This document shows positions 27,836 to 36,656 of a stretch of 64,000 nt of DNA, piece by piece; the stretch's first letter is position 1, and each line of letters starts with the position of its first letter. Source of the stretch: an uncultured Selenomonas sp. (GTDB taxonomy: Bacteria > Bacillota > Negativicutes > Selenomonadales > Selenomonadaceae); contig CACZFT010000017.1 of assembly GCA_902780535.1 (NCBI GenBank), positions 1 to 64,000 of the forward strand, given 5' to 3'. Position numbers and translations under genes: made by a program. The notes below the pieces were generated by a model that had not been told where the DNA came from, made no database searches, and saw only the letters and a program-made list of their open reading frames with translations.

Positions 27836-27877
27836 GAGCACGTATGAACGAATTTGTACAACCTGTCAGCGGAAAAG

Positions 27878-27901
27878 AGGATTTTCGTCCATGATGTCGA
27901 A
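27878..27901 (+). promoter_or_regulatory. Conserved leader motif, copy A (upstream of pnp)
   Basis: AGGATTTTCGTCC-ATG-ATGTCGAA about 55 nt before pnp. An almost identical block lies at 44261-44285 before another gene. I recognise no named riboswitch or operator in it. Confidence 0.4.
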
Positions 27902-27955
27902 TGAAATCAAAGGAAAATAAACGATAATAGAGCGAATAAATTGGAGGAACCCATC

Positions 27956-30025
27956 ATGGAAACCTTTGAAATGGAAGTGGGCGGACGAAAGCTCATCATC
28001 GAGCACGGCAAGATGGCGAAGCAGGCGAACGGCGCCGTGCTCGTGCGTTATGGCGATACGGTCGTGCTCGTGACGGCCACGGCATCGAAGGAACCGCGCG
28101 AAGGCGTCGATTTCTTTCCGCTGACCGTCGATTACGAGGAAAAGATGTATGCGGCGGGCAAGATTCCGGGCGGCTTCATCAAGCGCGAGGGACGCCCATC
28201 GAGCGACGCGACGCTCTGCGCGCGCCTCATCGACCGACCGATCCGTCCGCTGTTTCCGAAAGGGTTCCGCAACGACGTGCAGATCGTCGCGACCGTGCTT
28301 TCTGTCGAGCAGGACAACGCGCCGGAAATCGCGGCCATGATTGGCGCGAGCACGGCGCTCTCCGTTTCCGACATCCCGTTCGAGGGGCCGATTGCAGGCG
28401 TGCGTGTCGGCCGCGTCGATGATGAATTCGTCGTCAACCCGACGGAGGCGCAGCGCGCCGTTTCTACGCTGAATCTCACGGTCGCGGGCTCACACGATGC
28501 CGTCATGATGGTCGAGGCCGGCGCGAACGAGCTCCCCGAGGACGTCATCCTCGACGCCATCCTCTTCGGCCACAAGGAAATCCAGCGCATCGTCGAGTTT
28601 GAAGAGGAAATCCAGCGCGCCTGCGGCAAGGAGAAGATGGAAGCTCATCTCTTCACCGTGCCTGACGACCTCGCGGCCGCTATCGATGATTATGCGCGCG
28701 AGCGCCTTGACCAGGCGACGCGTAATCCCGACAAGCTCGACCGCGACGCGCATATCGGCGCGATTGCAGCCGATGTGACCGAGCATTTCCTGCCGGACTA
28801 TCCCGACATGGAAAAGGAAATCGCCATGGCGTTCCACGACCTCGAGAAAGCCGTTGTCCGCCACATGATCACGCATGAAAAAATCCGCCCGGACGGCCGC
28901 GGCGTCGAGGAAGTCCGCCCGATTTCCTGCGAGGTGGGGCTCTTGCCGCGCACGCATGGCTCGGCGCTCTTCACGCGCGGCCAGACGCAGGTGCTGACCG
29001 TCACGACGCTCGGCCCGCTCGGTGACGAGCAGGTCATTGACGGCCTTGGCCCCGAGACGACGAAGCATTACATCCATCACTACAACTTCCCTGGCTACTG
29101 CGTCGGCGAGGCGCGCCCGATGCGCAGCCCTGGCCGCCGCGAAATCGGCCACGGCGCTCTCGCCGAGCGCGCGCTCGTGCCGGTCGTGCCGTCCATCGAA
29201 GAATTTCCGTACACCGTGCGCCTCGTTTCCGAAGTCCTCGAATCGAATGGTTCGAGCTCGCAGGCGTCCGTCTGCGGCAGCACGCTCTCGCTCATGAATG
29301 CAGGCGTGCCAATCAAGCGCCCGGTTTCCGGCGTCGCGATGGGCCTCGTCAAAGAAGGGGACAAGTACACGATTCTCACAGACATCCAGGGGATGGAGGA
29401 CGCGCTTGGCGACATGGACTTCAAGGTCGCAGGCACGAGCGAGGGCATCACGGCGATCCAGATGGACATCAAGGTCGACGGCCTCTCGCGTGACATCCTC
29501 TCGTCGGCACTCCAGCAGGCGAAGCGCGGCCGCGCGTTCATCCTCGGCAAGATGCTCGAATGCATCTCCGAGCCTGCAAAGGAGCTTTCGCCCTACGCGC
29601 CGCGCGTCGAGACCGTCACGATCAAGACGGACAAGATTCGCGACGTCATCGGTACGGGCGGCAAGGTCGTGCGCGGCATCATCGATGCGACGGGCGTCGA
29701 CATCGACATCCACGAGGACGGCAACATCTTCATCACCTCGAACGATGCCGAGGGCATGGCGAAAGCGAAGCAGATGATCAACGACATCGTCCGCGAGGTC
29801 GAGGTCGGCGAAGTCTTCACAGGCACGGTTACGCGCATCCTCAAGTTCGGTGCGTTCGTCCAGATCCTGCCGAACAAGGAAGGCCTCTGCCACATCTCGC
29901 AGCTCGCGAAGCACCGCGTCGAGAAAGTCGAGGACGTCGTGAAAGTCGGCGACCAGCTGACGGTCAAAGTCGTCGAAATCGACGACAAAGGACGCATCAA
30001 CCTTTCGCATAAGGCGACGCTCTGA
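27956..30025 (+). CDS. pnp: Polyribonucleotide nucleotidyltransferase (PNPase)
   Basis: 689 residues. Phosphorolytic 3'-5' exoribonuclease of mRNA turnover. Two RNase PH-like domains ([40 protein letters not shown]) flank a helical linker. The second carries the catalytic [19 protein letters not shown] block. C-terminal KH domain ([18 protein letters not shown]) and S1 domain ([20 protein letters not shown]) are complete. Start is ATG 27956, eight nt after GGAGG, rather than the TTG at 27941. rpsO, the usual upstream neighbour, is not present; coaE and a repeat precede it. Confidence 0.98.
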   Translation: METFEMEVGGRKLIIEHGKMAKQANGAVLVRYGDTVVLVTATASKEPREGVDFFPLTVDYEEKMYAAGKIPGGFIKREGRPSSDATLCARLIDRPIRPLFPKGFRNDVQIVATVLSVEQDNAPEIAAMIGASTALSVSDIPFEGPIAGVRVGRVDDEFVVNPTEAQRAVSTLNLTVAGSHDAVMMVEAGANELPEDVILDAILFGHKEIQRIVEFEEEIQRACGKEKMEAHLFTVPDDLAAAIDDYARERLDQATRNPDKLDRDAHIGAIAADVTEHFLPDYPDMEKEIAMAFHDLEKAVVRHMITHEKIRPDGRGVEEVRPISCEVGLLPRTHGSALFTRGQTQVLTVTTLGPLGDEQVIDGLGPETTKHYIHHYNFPGYCVGEARPMRSPGRREIGHGALAERALVPVVPSIEEFPYTVRLVSEVLESNGSSSQASVCGSTLSLMNAGVPIKRPVSGVAMGLVKEGDKYTILTDIQGMEDALGDMDFKVAGTSEGITAIQMDIKVDGLSRDILSSALQQAKRGRAFILGKMLECISEPAKELSPYAPRVETVTIKTDKIRDVIGTGGKVVRGIIDATGVDIDIHEDGNIFITSNDAEGMAKAKQMINDIVREVEVGEVFTGTVTRILKFGAFVQILPNKEGLCHISQLAKHRVEKVEDVVKVGDQLTVKVVEIDDKGRINLSHKATL

Positions 30026-30054
30026 CAGAGGAAAGCGGAAAGAGGCGCAGCAGC

Positions 30055-30597
30055 ATGATGACGTTTCTCGGATTGATTGCAGCCCTTGTCGTCATCGGGG
30101 CCGTGCTTGCCATCGGCCATCATCCGACGCAGGAGCGGCCCGCCGCGCCCGAGCCTGCGGTGCCATCCATTTCGAAAGCGCGGCAGGCCGCGCAGGCGGC
30201 TGGGGCGCCGCAGACAGCGGCCGAACGGGCATCGATCGCCGAGACGCAGCGCCAGCTCGCCGAGCAGCGCAGTCATGATACGAAGATGGCGGCGGCCGCC
30301 GGTGTTGCCGGCGTCGTGGCAGGAGCTGCGCTCATGCATCATCACGACGCGTCTGCGACGCAGGTGCATATCGACGCCACGAACGCCGCGCAGCAGAATA
30401 CCTTCGTGCGGAACGTCAGCTACGGCGATGATTTTGCCGATGACGCCTATGACGATGGTTATAACGACGGCTATAACGATGGTTATGACGATGCCATGGA
30501 AGATGCTGACGATGACGGCTACGACGATGGCTATGATGATTATGATGACAACGGATTTGACGACGGCGGCGATGATTTCGACGATTTCGACGTCTGA
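30055..30597 (+). CDS. Small membrane-anchored protein with Asp/Tyr-rich tail
   Basis: 180 residues, family not recognised. N-terminal hydrophobic segment (FLGLIAALVVIGAVLAIG) is a TM anchor or signal. Next come a Pro/Ala-rich region, a Gln-rich helix (AETQRQLAEQR), then a short hydrophobic segment (AAAAGVAGVVAGAALM) and MHHHDA. The last ~55 residues are extremely acidic: repeats of DDGYNDGYNDGYDD type ending in DDFDDFDV. Such a tail could bind cations such as Ca2+ or be intrinsically disordered. It lies 29 nt after pnp. The repeat-bearing DNA could slip. Confidence 0.7.
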   Translation: MMTFLGLIAALVVIGAVLAIGHHPTQERPAAPEPAVPSISKARQAAQAAGAPQTAAERASIAETQRQLAEQRSHDTKMAAAAGVAGVVAGAALMHHHDASATQVHIDATNAAQQNTFVRNVSYGDDFADDAYDDGYNDGYNDGYDDAMEDADDDGYDDGYDDYDDNGFDDGGDDFDDFDV

Positions 30598-30625
30598 GTC
30601 CGATTGATTTTTAGGAGGTTCTATT

Positions 30626-31177
30626 TTGGCAGATCGGTATTATCGTTTGAAAGTAGCTGGCGTGACGCGCGAGCTGCCCATCCTCAATGTGACAGATACG
30701 CTCGCGATTGCGGGCTTCGTCATGCTCGGCGACGTCGAGCTCGTCGAGAATTGCGCGAAAGAGATTGCAAAGAAAGTGCCGCGCGAGACCGAGATCATCC
30801 TGACGGCCGAGACGAAGGGCATTCCCTTCGCTGCCGCGCTCGCGCAGGTGCTCGGCCAGAAGCGCTACGTCGTCGCGCGCAAGTCCGTCAAAGCGTATAT
30901 GGAGCACCCCATCTGGGTCAAAGACGTCTCCATCACGACGGAAGGCGAGCAGAAGCTCTGCCTCGACGGCCCTGACATCGAGCGCATCAAGGGACACAAC
31001 GTCCTGCTGCTCGACGACGTCATCAGCACGGGCGGCTCCATCGCCGCCCTCCGCGCCCTCTGCGAACAGGCCGGCGGCCGTGTCATCGGCCAGGCAGCCG
31101 CCCTCGCCGAAGGCGGCGCAGCGGAACGCGAAGACATCATCTACCTCGAAAAGCTGCCGCTTTTTGACGCGCAGTGA
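30626..31177 (+). CDS. Purine phosphoribosyltransferase (APRT/XPRT-like)
   Basis: 183 residues. Transfers phosphoribose from PRPP to a purine base in salvage. The PRPP-binding motif HNVLLLDDVISTGGSIAAL is near residue 125, with the LTAETKGIPFAAALAQVLG and YVVARKSVKAYM stretches usual in adenine or xanthine phosphoribosyltransferases. The exact base is undecided. Start is TTG 30626, after AGGAGG. It may share a transcript with pnp and the acidic protein. Confidence 0.9.
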   Translation: MADRYYRLKVAGVTRELPILNVTDTLAIAGFVMLGDVELVENCAKEIAKKVPRETEIILTAETKGIPFAAALAQVLGQKRYVVARKSVKAYMEHPIWVKDVSITTEGEQKLCLDGPDIERIKGHNVLLLDDVISTGGSIAALRALCEQAGGRVIGQAAALAEGGAAEREDIIYLEKLPLFDAQ

Positions 31178-31194
31178 GATCGGGGCACATATGC

Positions 31195-31223
31195 TTGCGA
31201 GGAGAACCCCTTCATGATATTAT
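31195..31223 (+). promoter_or_regulatory. Promoter of the glycan operon
   Basis: TTGCGA, 17-nt spacer, TATTAT (with TATAAG overlapping). Located about 32 nt before the first glycosyltransferase start; from here on genes overlap or lie very close until 41574, fitting one long operon. Confidence 0.6.
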
Positions 31224-31254
31224 AAGAGAAAGTATCAGCAGATGGGGGATTCTC

Positions 31255-32826
31255 ATGGAAAAAATCGCAATCATCTATACAGAAGCGCAGGGCGTGTCAG
31301 AGAACCTGCGCTCTCTTTCTATCCTGCAGGGGATGGAGGCGCAGTACATCCCCCTTCCAGCAAAAGAAAGCGGCCATCTCCTCGCGGCGTATCAGTCCGC
31401 GATGACATCGTCGGATGCACGTTACAAGATTTATGTGAATGGCAGCGTCCGCATCCTCGATTCCGAAATCCTGGGCAGGATCGTCCGGGTCTTCCAGTCA
31501 CATCCGGACATCGGCATTCTCGGCCTTTCTGGTGCACGCGAGCTCTCGACGAGCGGCGTGAGCTATCTGTCGCAAAAGCGCGCGGGACGCCTCGTCAAGC
31601 CAGATGGGAAGGAACTCGTCTTTTCAAAACAGGAAACAAGTGCCCCCCCGTACGAGACAGTCGAGGCACTTGACGGCTGCTTCCTTGCAACGCAGCATGA
31701 CGTCCCCTGGCGCAGCGACCTGCTGCACGGCCCGCTCTACCTCGGCGCTTCTGCGAGCTGCGAGCATCGCCGTGCTGGCTTTGAAGCAGCTGTGCTCGCG
31801 CAAGAGAAAGCGGCCTGTCAGCTCGTCGACAACCATTTTTCGAGCGACGATGACGATAAAGATGCCTTCCTCGATGAATATTCGGGGGAGCTCTATCCGC
31901 TTGTCAGCATCTGTATCCCAACCTATCAGCGGCCAGAGTATTTCCGTCAGGCGCTCGAGAGCGTGCTGCATCAGACGTATCGGAACCTCGATATCTTCAT
32001 CACGGACGACAGCCCCGATGATGAGACGGAGCGGCTGATGGAGAACTATACGTCAGATTTGCGCATCGCATACCATCATCATCCGGAGTATGGGAAAAAA
32101 GAGAATTGGAGAGATATCTTCGCCTATAACAATCCCAAGGCGGAGTATGTCGGATGGCTGATGGATGACGATTTGTTCTTACCAGAAAAGATTGCGACCA
32201 TGGTTGAAACGTATCGAAACCACCCGAATGTTTCTCTGGTCACATCGTATCGTCATCTGATTGACAAAGACGGGAAGCAGCTGCCGGATTATGAAATCAC
32301 GAAGCAGATAGTACAGGAAAATACTATCTTTCCTGGTGCGTATATTGGCAAGATGATGCTCAGGGGGCTTGGTAATTAGATCGGCGAGCCGTCGACGACG
32401 CTGATGTGCAAGAAGTATATCAAGAATCAGCAGTACCGCTGGACAGATATCGATTTTGCATACGATATCGTCGACGTCCCTATCTGGTTGAACCTGCTGT
32501 CGCAGGGAGACTTGTATTACTGTGCGGAGCCGCTGAGCTGCTTCCGCGTGCATGGAGGAAGCGATCAGGCGCAGTTTTCCACATTGGTCGGCGGCACGAT
32601 CTGCTGGGCGACGATGGTCGAGAAAGCATGGCGGGAGAAGTGCTTCCTCGAAACGGAAGAAGATTATGAGGAAGCGCTTCGGAGCATTCTGCGCATGGGG
32701 CTGCCATTCTTTCAGCGGGAGGAATATCCGACCATCTCCTGGAAGGAACGCGGCGATTTCGAAGACGTCATGGGCCGGGCGTTCCTTGGCTTATCAAAAA
32801 TTTCAGCGAAGAAAGACGAGGCATGA
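31255..32826 (+). pseudogene. Two-domain glycosyltransferase GT-a, interrupted by in-frame amber codon
   Basis: 524-codon frame, the same length as the paralogue at 36653. N-terminal ~200 residues (KIAIIYTEAQGVSENLRSL; EALDGCFLATQHDVPWRSDLL) resemble the StrF-like 'Glyco_tranf_2_5' domain. The C-terminal part is a GT2 glycosyltransferase (LVSICIPTYQRPEYFRQALE; FITDDSPDD; GWLMDDDLF with the DxD-like acidic motif). TAG at 32377-32379 (codon 375) replaces the tyrosine in the NYIGEPS motif kept in the paralogues. The frame continues unchanged after it, so the lesion is one base. A C7 run lies at 31643-31649. First gene of the glycan operon; acceptor sugar unknown. Confidence 0.85.
31643..31649 (+). 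repeat. C7 homopolymer in glycosyltransferase GT-a
   Basis: Seven consecutive C inside the coding sequence (Ala-Pro-Pro), possible slippage site. Confidence 0.6.
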
Positions 32827-32832
32827 TTCTTC

Positions 32833-33774
32833 ATGGCAACAGAACCATTGGTTAGCATTTGCATCCCGACATACCAGCGACCAGAGTTTTTCCGACAGGC
32901 GCTTGAGAGCGTCTTGCATCAGACATATCAGAACCTCGATATCTTTGTGACGGATGACAGTGCGGACGATCGGACGGAGCAGCTCATCCAGCCGTATCTT
33001 GCAGACGGACGCATCACGTATGAACATCATCCGGAGTACACGTCGGCAGACAACTGGGAGCGTCTTCGCGTGTATGATAACCCGGAGGCAGAGTACGTAT
33101 GCTGGCTCATGGATGATGATCTCTTTCTGCCAGACAAGATTCGCTCCATGGTGGAAGCGTTCCGCGAGCATCCCGATGTTTCGCTCGTGACTTCTTACCG
33201 CCCGGTCATGGATGGAAATGGCAACCTTCTGCCGGCTGAACGTCAGCCGCCCAGGATCATCCCAGAGAATATGGTTCTTGATGGACAGTCGGCGGGCTGT
33301 CTCGCCTTGGTCTGGGTGATGAATTATATCGGAGAACCTTCCACGACATTGATGCGGAAGAGCTTCATCGAAAATCATCGCTACGAATGGATTGATATCA
33401 AGCCCGCGTATGATTTTCATGATGTCCCGATGTGGCTGAACCTTCTGCAGAAGGGCAATCTCTATTATTTCGCCAAGCCGTTGAGTTATTTCCGCATGCA
33501 TGGAAACAATGAGCAGATGGATCATGGGAAGAGGGCAGGTTCTGTAATCTGCTGGGCGCAGCTCATTGAGCATGCTTGGGAGACGCATCAGTTTCTGCGG
33601 TCTGAAAACGATCTCGCGAAGTCTCTGCGGCGTTTGATAGGCACATATCTTCATATCTGCCAGGAAGACTGGTTTGTTGATCTTCCAGAAGAGATGCGGA
33701 GAGATTATGAAGCTGTCATCGGAACGGCATTTCTTGCGATTTCGAAACTTCCAGAGGAGGAGACTCCGACATGA
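32833..33774 (+). CDS. Family 2 glycosyltransferase, single-domain (GT-b)
   Basis: 313 residues. This paralogue lacks the N-terminal StrF-like domain and starts directly at the GT2 core: PLVSICIPTYQRPEFFRQAL, VTDDSADDRTEQLIQPYLAD, CWLMDDDLFLPDKIRSMVEA, then NYIGEPSTTLMRKSF and a C-terminal helical region. DNA for the first ~45 codons is nearly the same as in the genes at 33771 and 36653, a sign of recent duplication or gene conversion. It probably adds one sugar to the surface polysaccharide. It overlaps the next gene by 4 nt. Confidence 0.88.
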   Translation: MATEPLVSICIPTYQRPEFFRQALESVLHQTYQNLDIFVTDDSADDRTEQLIQPYLADGRITYEHHPEYTSADNWERLRVYDNPEAEYVCWLMDDDLFLPDKIRSMVEAFREHPDVSLVTSYRPVMDGNGNLLPAERQPPRIIPENMVLDGQSAGCLALVWVMNYIGEPSTTLMRKSFIENHRYEWIDIKPAYDFHDVPMWLNLLQKGNLYYFAKPLSYFRMHGNNEQMDHGKRAGSVICWAQLIEHAWETHQFLRSENDLAKSLRRLIGTYLHICQEDWFVDLPEEMRRDYEAVIGTAFLAISKLPEEETPT

Positions 33775-35324
33775 AAGTCGCTTTGATTTACCCAAGGCTG
33801 CCAGATCTTGTAAAAAATCTGCGCATGCTTTTTACGCCAGAGGGAATCGAACGTGAGGAAATCGTTGTGCCGGTTGATGGAAATCGTGTGGCCGCCTATC
33901 AGGCAGCGATGGTATCATCCGATGCGGACTATAAGATTTATATCGATGAAACCATCCGCATCCTCGATCGCGATATCATCGGCCATGTCATCCAGGCATT
34001 TCAGGCGCATCCAGAAATCAGCATCCTCGGGTTGTCTGGGACGAAACAGCTTTCGACAAGCGGTCTCTGCATCCAGTCGGCGAATCGTATCGGAGGACTG
34101 CAGGGGCCGGATGGGAGGGAGCTGCTTTCTGTGGGAGATGCTCCGCATGTCGAAGCGGTCGAAGCTTTCGACAGCTGGTTCCTCGCGACACAAAATGATG
34201 TTCCATGGCGCAGCGACCTCTTGCATGGAACGGCGTTCCTCGGTGCTTCGGCATGTTGCGAACATCGTCGTTTGCACCGTGGCGGAGCAGCTGTTCTTGT
34301 TCAAGAGAAAACGGCCTGTCGGCTGGTGAAAACGGATTTTTTCTTTGACAAAAGCGATCAAGAGGCATTTCTCGATACATATTCTCGCGAGCTCTATCCG
34401 CTCGTCAGCGTCTGCATCCTGACGTATCAGCGACCTGCGTATTTCCAGCAGGCACTTGAGAGCGTGCTGCATCAGACGTATCGAAACATTGATATTTTCG
34501 TGTCGGATGACAGTCACGACGAACGAACGAAAACGCTCATCGAGCCGTATCTTGCTGACCGTCGGATCACATACGAGCACCATCCAGAATTTACGGCATA
34601 TGACAATTGGGCGAACATCCAGCAGTACGACAATCCGCGCGCGGAATATGTCGGCTTTCTCATGGATGATGATCTGTACTTGCCGGACAAGCTTACATGT
34701 ATGGTCGAGGCGTATCGCAGTCATCCGAACGTCTCGCTTGTGACATCGCATCGCCGCCTGATTGACGGCGCGGGGAATATTTTGCCGGATCAAGAATTTT
34801 CTGAGCGCATCAGCGAGAAGGACGTCGTGATTCGTGGCGAGGAGGCTGGCCGCTATTTGTTGCGCCATTGCTGGAATTATATCGGCGAGCCTTCCATTAC
34901 GCTCATGAAAAAATCGTTCATTGAGAACCATGAATACAAGTGGGTGCATGACGTGCGCGGCTATGACTTCGGCGACGTACCAATCTGGCTGAATCTGCTG
35001 ACGAAAGGCGACCTCTTTTACTTTGCACGAGACTTGAGCTGTTTCCGTCTGCATGATGGCAATACAGGTTTGCCAGATGTCATCGTCGGCACTCCAACGT
35101 TCTGGGCGGAGCTTGTTCAGAAGGCGTGGCAGGAACATCGGTTCTTGCATACGACGGCGGAATATGCGGCGACGCTGAAGCTGCTCTTGCGCGCGAGCAT
35201 GGAACGTTTTCTGTGGCCAGGTGGCAAGGAGGCTTCCGAACATCTGCGGAGAGAGAATGAAGCAGTCATCGGAGAGATGTTCCTAGCATTATCGAAAATC
35301 TCGGATGAGGAGATGGGAAAATGA
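33771..35324 (+). CDS. Two-domain glycosyltransferase GT-c
   Basis: 517 residues, intact. N-terminal domain: KVALIYPRLPDLVKNLRML, YKIYIDETIRILDRDIIGHV, EAFDSWFLATQNDVPWRSDL, with a cysteine/arginine cluster ACCEHRRLHRGG. C-terminal GT2: LVSVCILTYQRPAYFQQAL, VSDDSHDERTKTLIEP, GFLMDDDLYLPDKL, WNYIGEPSITLMKKSF. The fusion may let one protein carry two glycosyl transfer activities, or the N-domain may be regulatory. It overlaps both neighbours by ATGA, so translation is coupled. Confidence 0.88.
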   Translation: MKVALIYPRLPDLVKNLRMLFTPEGIEREEIVVPVDGNRVAAYQAAMVSSDADYKIYIDETIRILDRDIIGHVIQAFQAHPEISILGLSGTKQLSTSGLCIQSANRIGGLQGPDGRELLSVGDAPHVEAVEAFDSWFLATQNDVPWRSDLLHGTAFLGASACCEHRRLHRGGAAVLVQEKTACRLVKTDFFFDKSDQEAFLDTYSRELYPLVSVCILTYQRPAYFQQALESVLHQTYRNIDIFVSDDSHDERTKTLIEPYLADRRITYEHHPEFTAYDNWANIQQYDNPRAEYVGFLMDDDLYLPDKLTCMVEAYRSHPNVSLVTSHRRLIDGAGNILPDQEFSERISEKDVVIRGEEAGRYLLRHCWNYIGEPSITLMKKSFIENHEYKWVHDVRGYDFGDVPIWLNLLTKGDLFYFARDLSCFRLHDGNTGLPDVIVGTPTFWAELVQKAWQEHRFLHTTAEYAATLKLLLRASMERFLWPGGKEASEHLRRENEAVIGEMFLALSKISDEEMGK

Positions 35325-36097
35325 AAGTGGTCTTGCTCGCCGGCGGCCTCGGCACGCGGATTTCGGAGGAATCGGAATACCGTCCGAAGCCGATGGTCGA
35401 GATTGGCGGCATGCCGATTCTCTGGCATATCATGAAAGAGTATTCGTATTATGGGTTTCAGGACTTCATCATCTGCGCGGGTTACAAGCAGCACATGATC
35501 AAGGAATGGTTTGCTGACTATTTCCTCCGCACATCGGATGTCACGTTTGATTTCACGCAGGGCGACAAGATCATCCTGCATAACAAGCATACGGAACCGT
35601 GGTGCGTGACGGTTGTCGATACGGGGCTCAAGACGATGACAGGCGGCCGTATCAAGCGTGTGCAATCGTATGTCGGTGATGAAACGTTTCTCATGACATA
35701 TGGTGATGGCGTCTGCGATGTCAATATCGCGAAGCTTGTCGCATTTCATGAGAAGCATGGGAAGCTTGCGACGCTGACGGCTGTCCAGCAGAAGCAGCAG
35801 AAAGGCGTGCTCGATATTAACTGGGATAACAGCGTGCGTGGCTTCCGCGAGAAGAACATCGATGACGGCGTGCCCATCAATGCGGGCTATATGGTTCTTG
35901 AACCGAAGGTCTTTGATTTCATTGAAGGCGATGAGACGGTGTTCGAGAAGGCGACGATGGACCGCCTCGTGGCTGACGGGCAGCTTATGAGCTACCAGCA
36001 CAAGGGGTTCTGGCAGTGCATGGATACGCAGTACGAGCACCAGCTGCTTGAGGAAATGTGGGAGCAGGGCCGGGCACCTTGGAAGGTTTGGGATTGA
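35321..36097 (+). CDS. rfbF: Glucose-1-phosphate cytidylyltransferase
   Basis: 258 residues. Makes CDP-glucose from CTP and glucose-1-phosphate, first step of CDP-3,6-dideoxyhexose synthesis. Signature LLAGGLGTRISEESEYRPKP then MVEIGGMPILWHIMKEYSYYG is that of RfbF rather than dTTP-using RmlA. FLMTYGDGVCDVNI and GVPINAGYMVLEPKVF follow. The start overlaps the upstream glycosyltransferase by 4 nt. The product feeds the rfbG enzyme at the end of the operon. Confidence 0.95.
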   Translation: MKVVLLAGGLGTRISEESEYRPKPMVEIGGMPILWHIMKEYSYYGFQDFIICAGYKQHMIKEWFADYFLRTSDVTFDFTQGDKIILHNKHTEPWCVTVVDTGLKTMTGGRIKRVQSYVGDETFLMTYGDGVCDVNIAKLVAFHEKHGKLATLTAVQQKQQKGVLDINWDNSVRGFREKNIDDGVPINAGYMVLEPKVFDFIEGDETVFEKATMDRLVADGQLMSYQHKGFWQCMDTQYEHQLLEEMWEQGRAPWKVWD

Positions 36098-36125
36098 GTT
36101 TTTTAGAACAGCGGAGGGATGGCAT

Positions 36126-36656
36126 ATGAAATTTTCAGAGACAAAGCTGCCAGGCGTTTTCTTGATTTCCATCGAGCCGCATGAAGATGAGCGTGGATTC
36201 TTTGCGCGGGCATTCTGCAAGAAGGAATTCGGCGATATGGGGCTCTGCACGGATTTCGTCCAATGCGATCTTTCTTTCAACAGGAAGCGCGGAACGCTTC
36301 GCGGCATGCATTTTCAGAAACATCCGTATGAAGAAGTCAAGGTCGTTTCCTGCATGAAGGGCGCTATTTATGATGTCGTGCTCGACATTCGGAAAGATTC
36401 TGCCACGTATGGTGAATGGGTCGCGGCTGAGCTGACAGAGGAAAATCATCAGATGTTCTACATCCCAAAGGGATTGGCACACGGATTTCAAGCGTTGACA
36501 GATGACAGCCTCGTTTATTATCAGATGGGACAGTTCTACACTCCGAGCTCCGGCAGCGGCGTCCGGTATGATGATCCACGTTTTGAGATCCGCTGGCCTG
36601 TGGAACAGAAGATCGTGTCGGAGAAAGATCAGAACTGGGGAGCTTGGCAGGCATGA
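36126..36656 (+). CDS. RmlC-like sugar-nucleotide 5(3)-epimerase
   Basis: 176 residues, the usual cupin length. Motifs: LISIEPHEDERGFFARAFCK, CDLSFNRKRGTLRGMHFQKH with the catalytic His, VVSCMKGAIYDVVLDIRKDS, and FYIPKGLAHGFQALTDDS. The family is dTDP-4-dehydrorhamnose 3,5-epimerase. In a CDP-3,6-dideoxyhexose operon the expected role is epimerisation of a CDP-4-keto sugar, as AscE does in the ascarylose pathway of Yersinia (established for that organism; inferred here). It overlaps the next gene by 4 nt. Confidence 0.88.
   Translation: MKFSETKLPGVFLISIEPHEDERGFFARAFCKKEFGDMGLCTDFVQCDLSFNRKRGTLRGMHFQKHPYEEVKVVSCMKGAIYDVVLDIRKDSATYGEWVAAELTEENHQMFYIPKGLAHGFQALTDDSLVYYQMGQFYTPSSGSGVRYDDPRFEIRWPVEQKIVSEKDQNWGAWQA

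Noticed and set aside
30464-30590. Asp/Tyr-rich coding repeats at the end of the 30055 gene as a separate DNA repeat element
   Set aside because: The periodicity is codon-level (GAT/GAC, TAT, GGC) within one intact reading frame with a normal stop.
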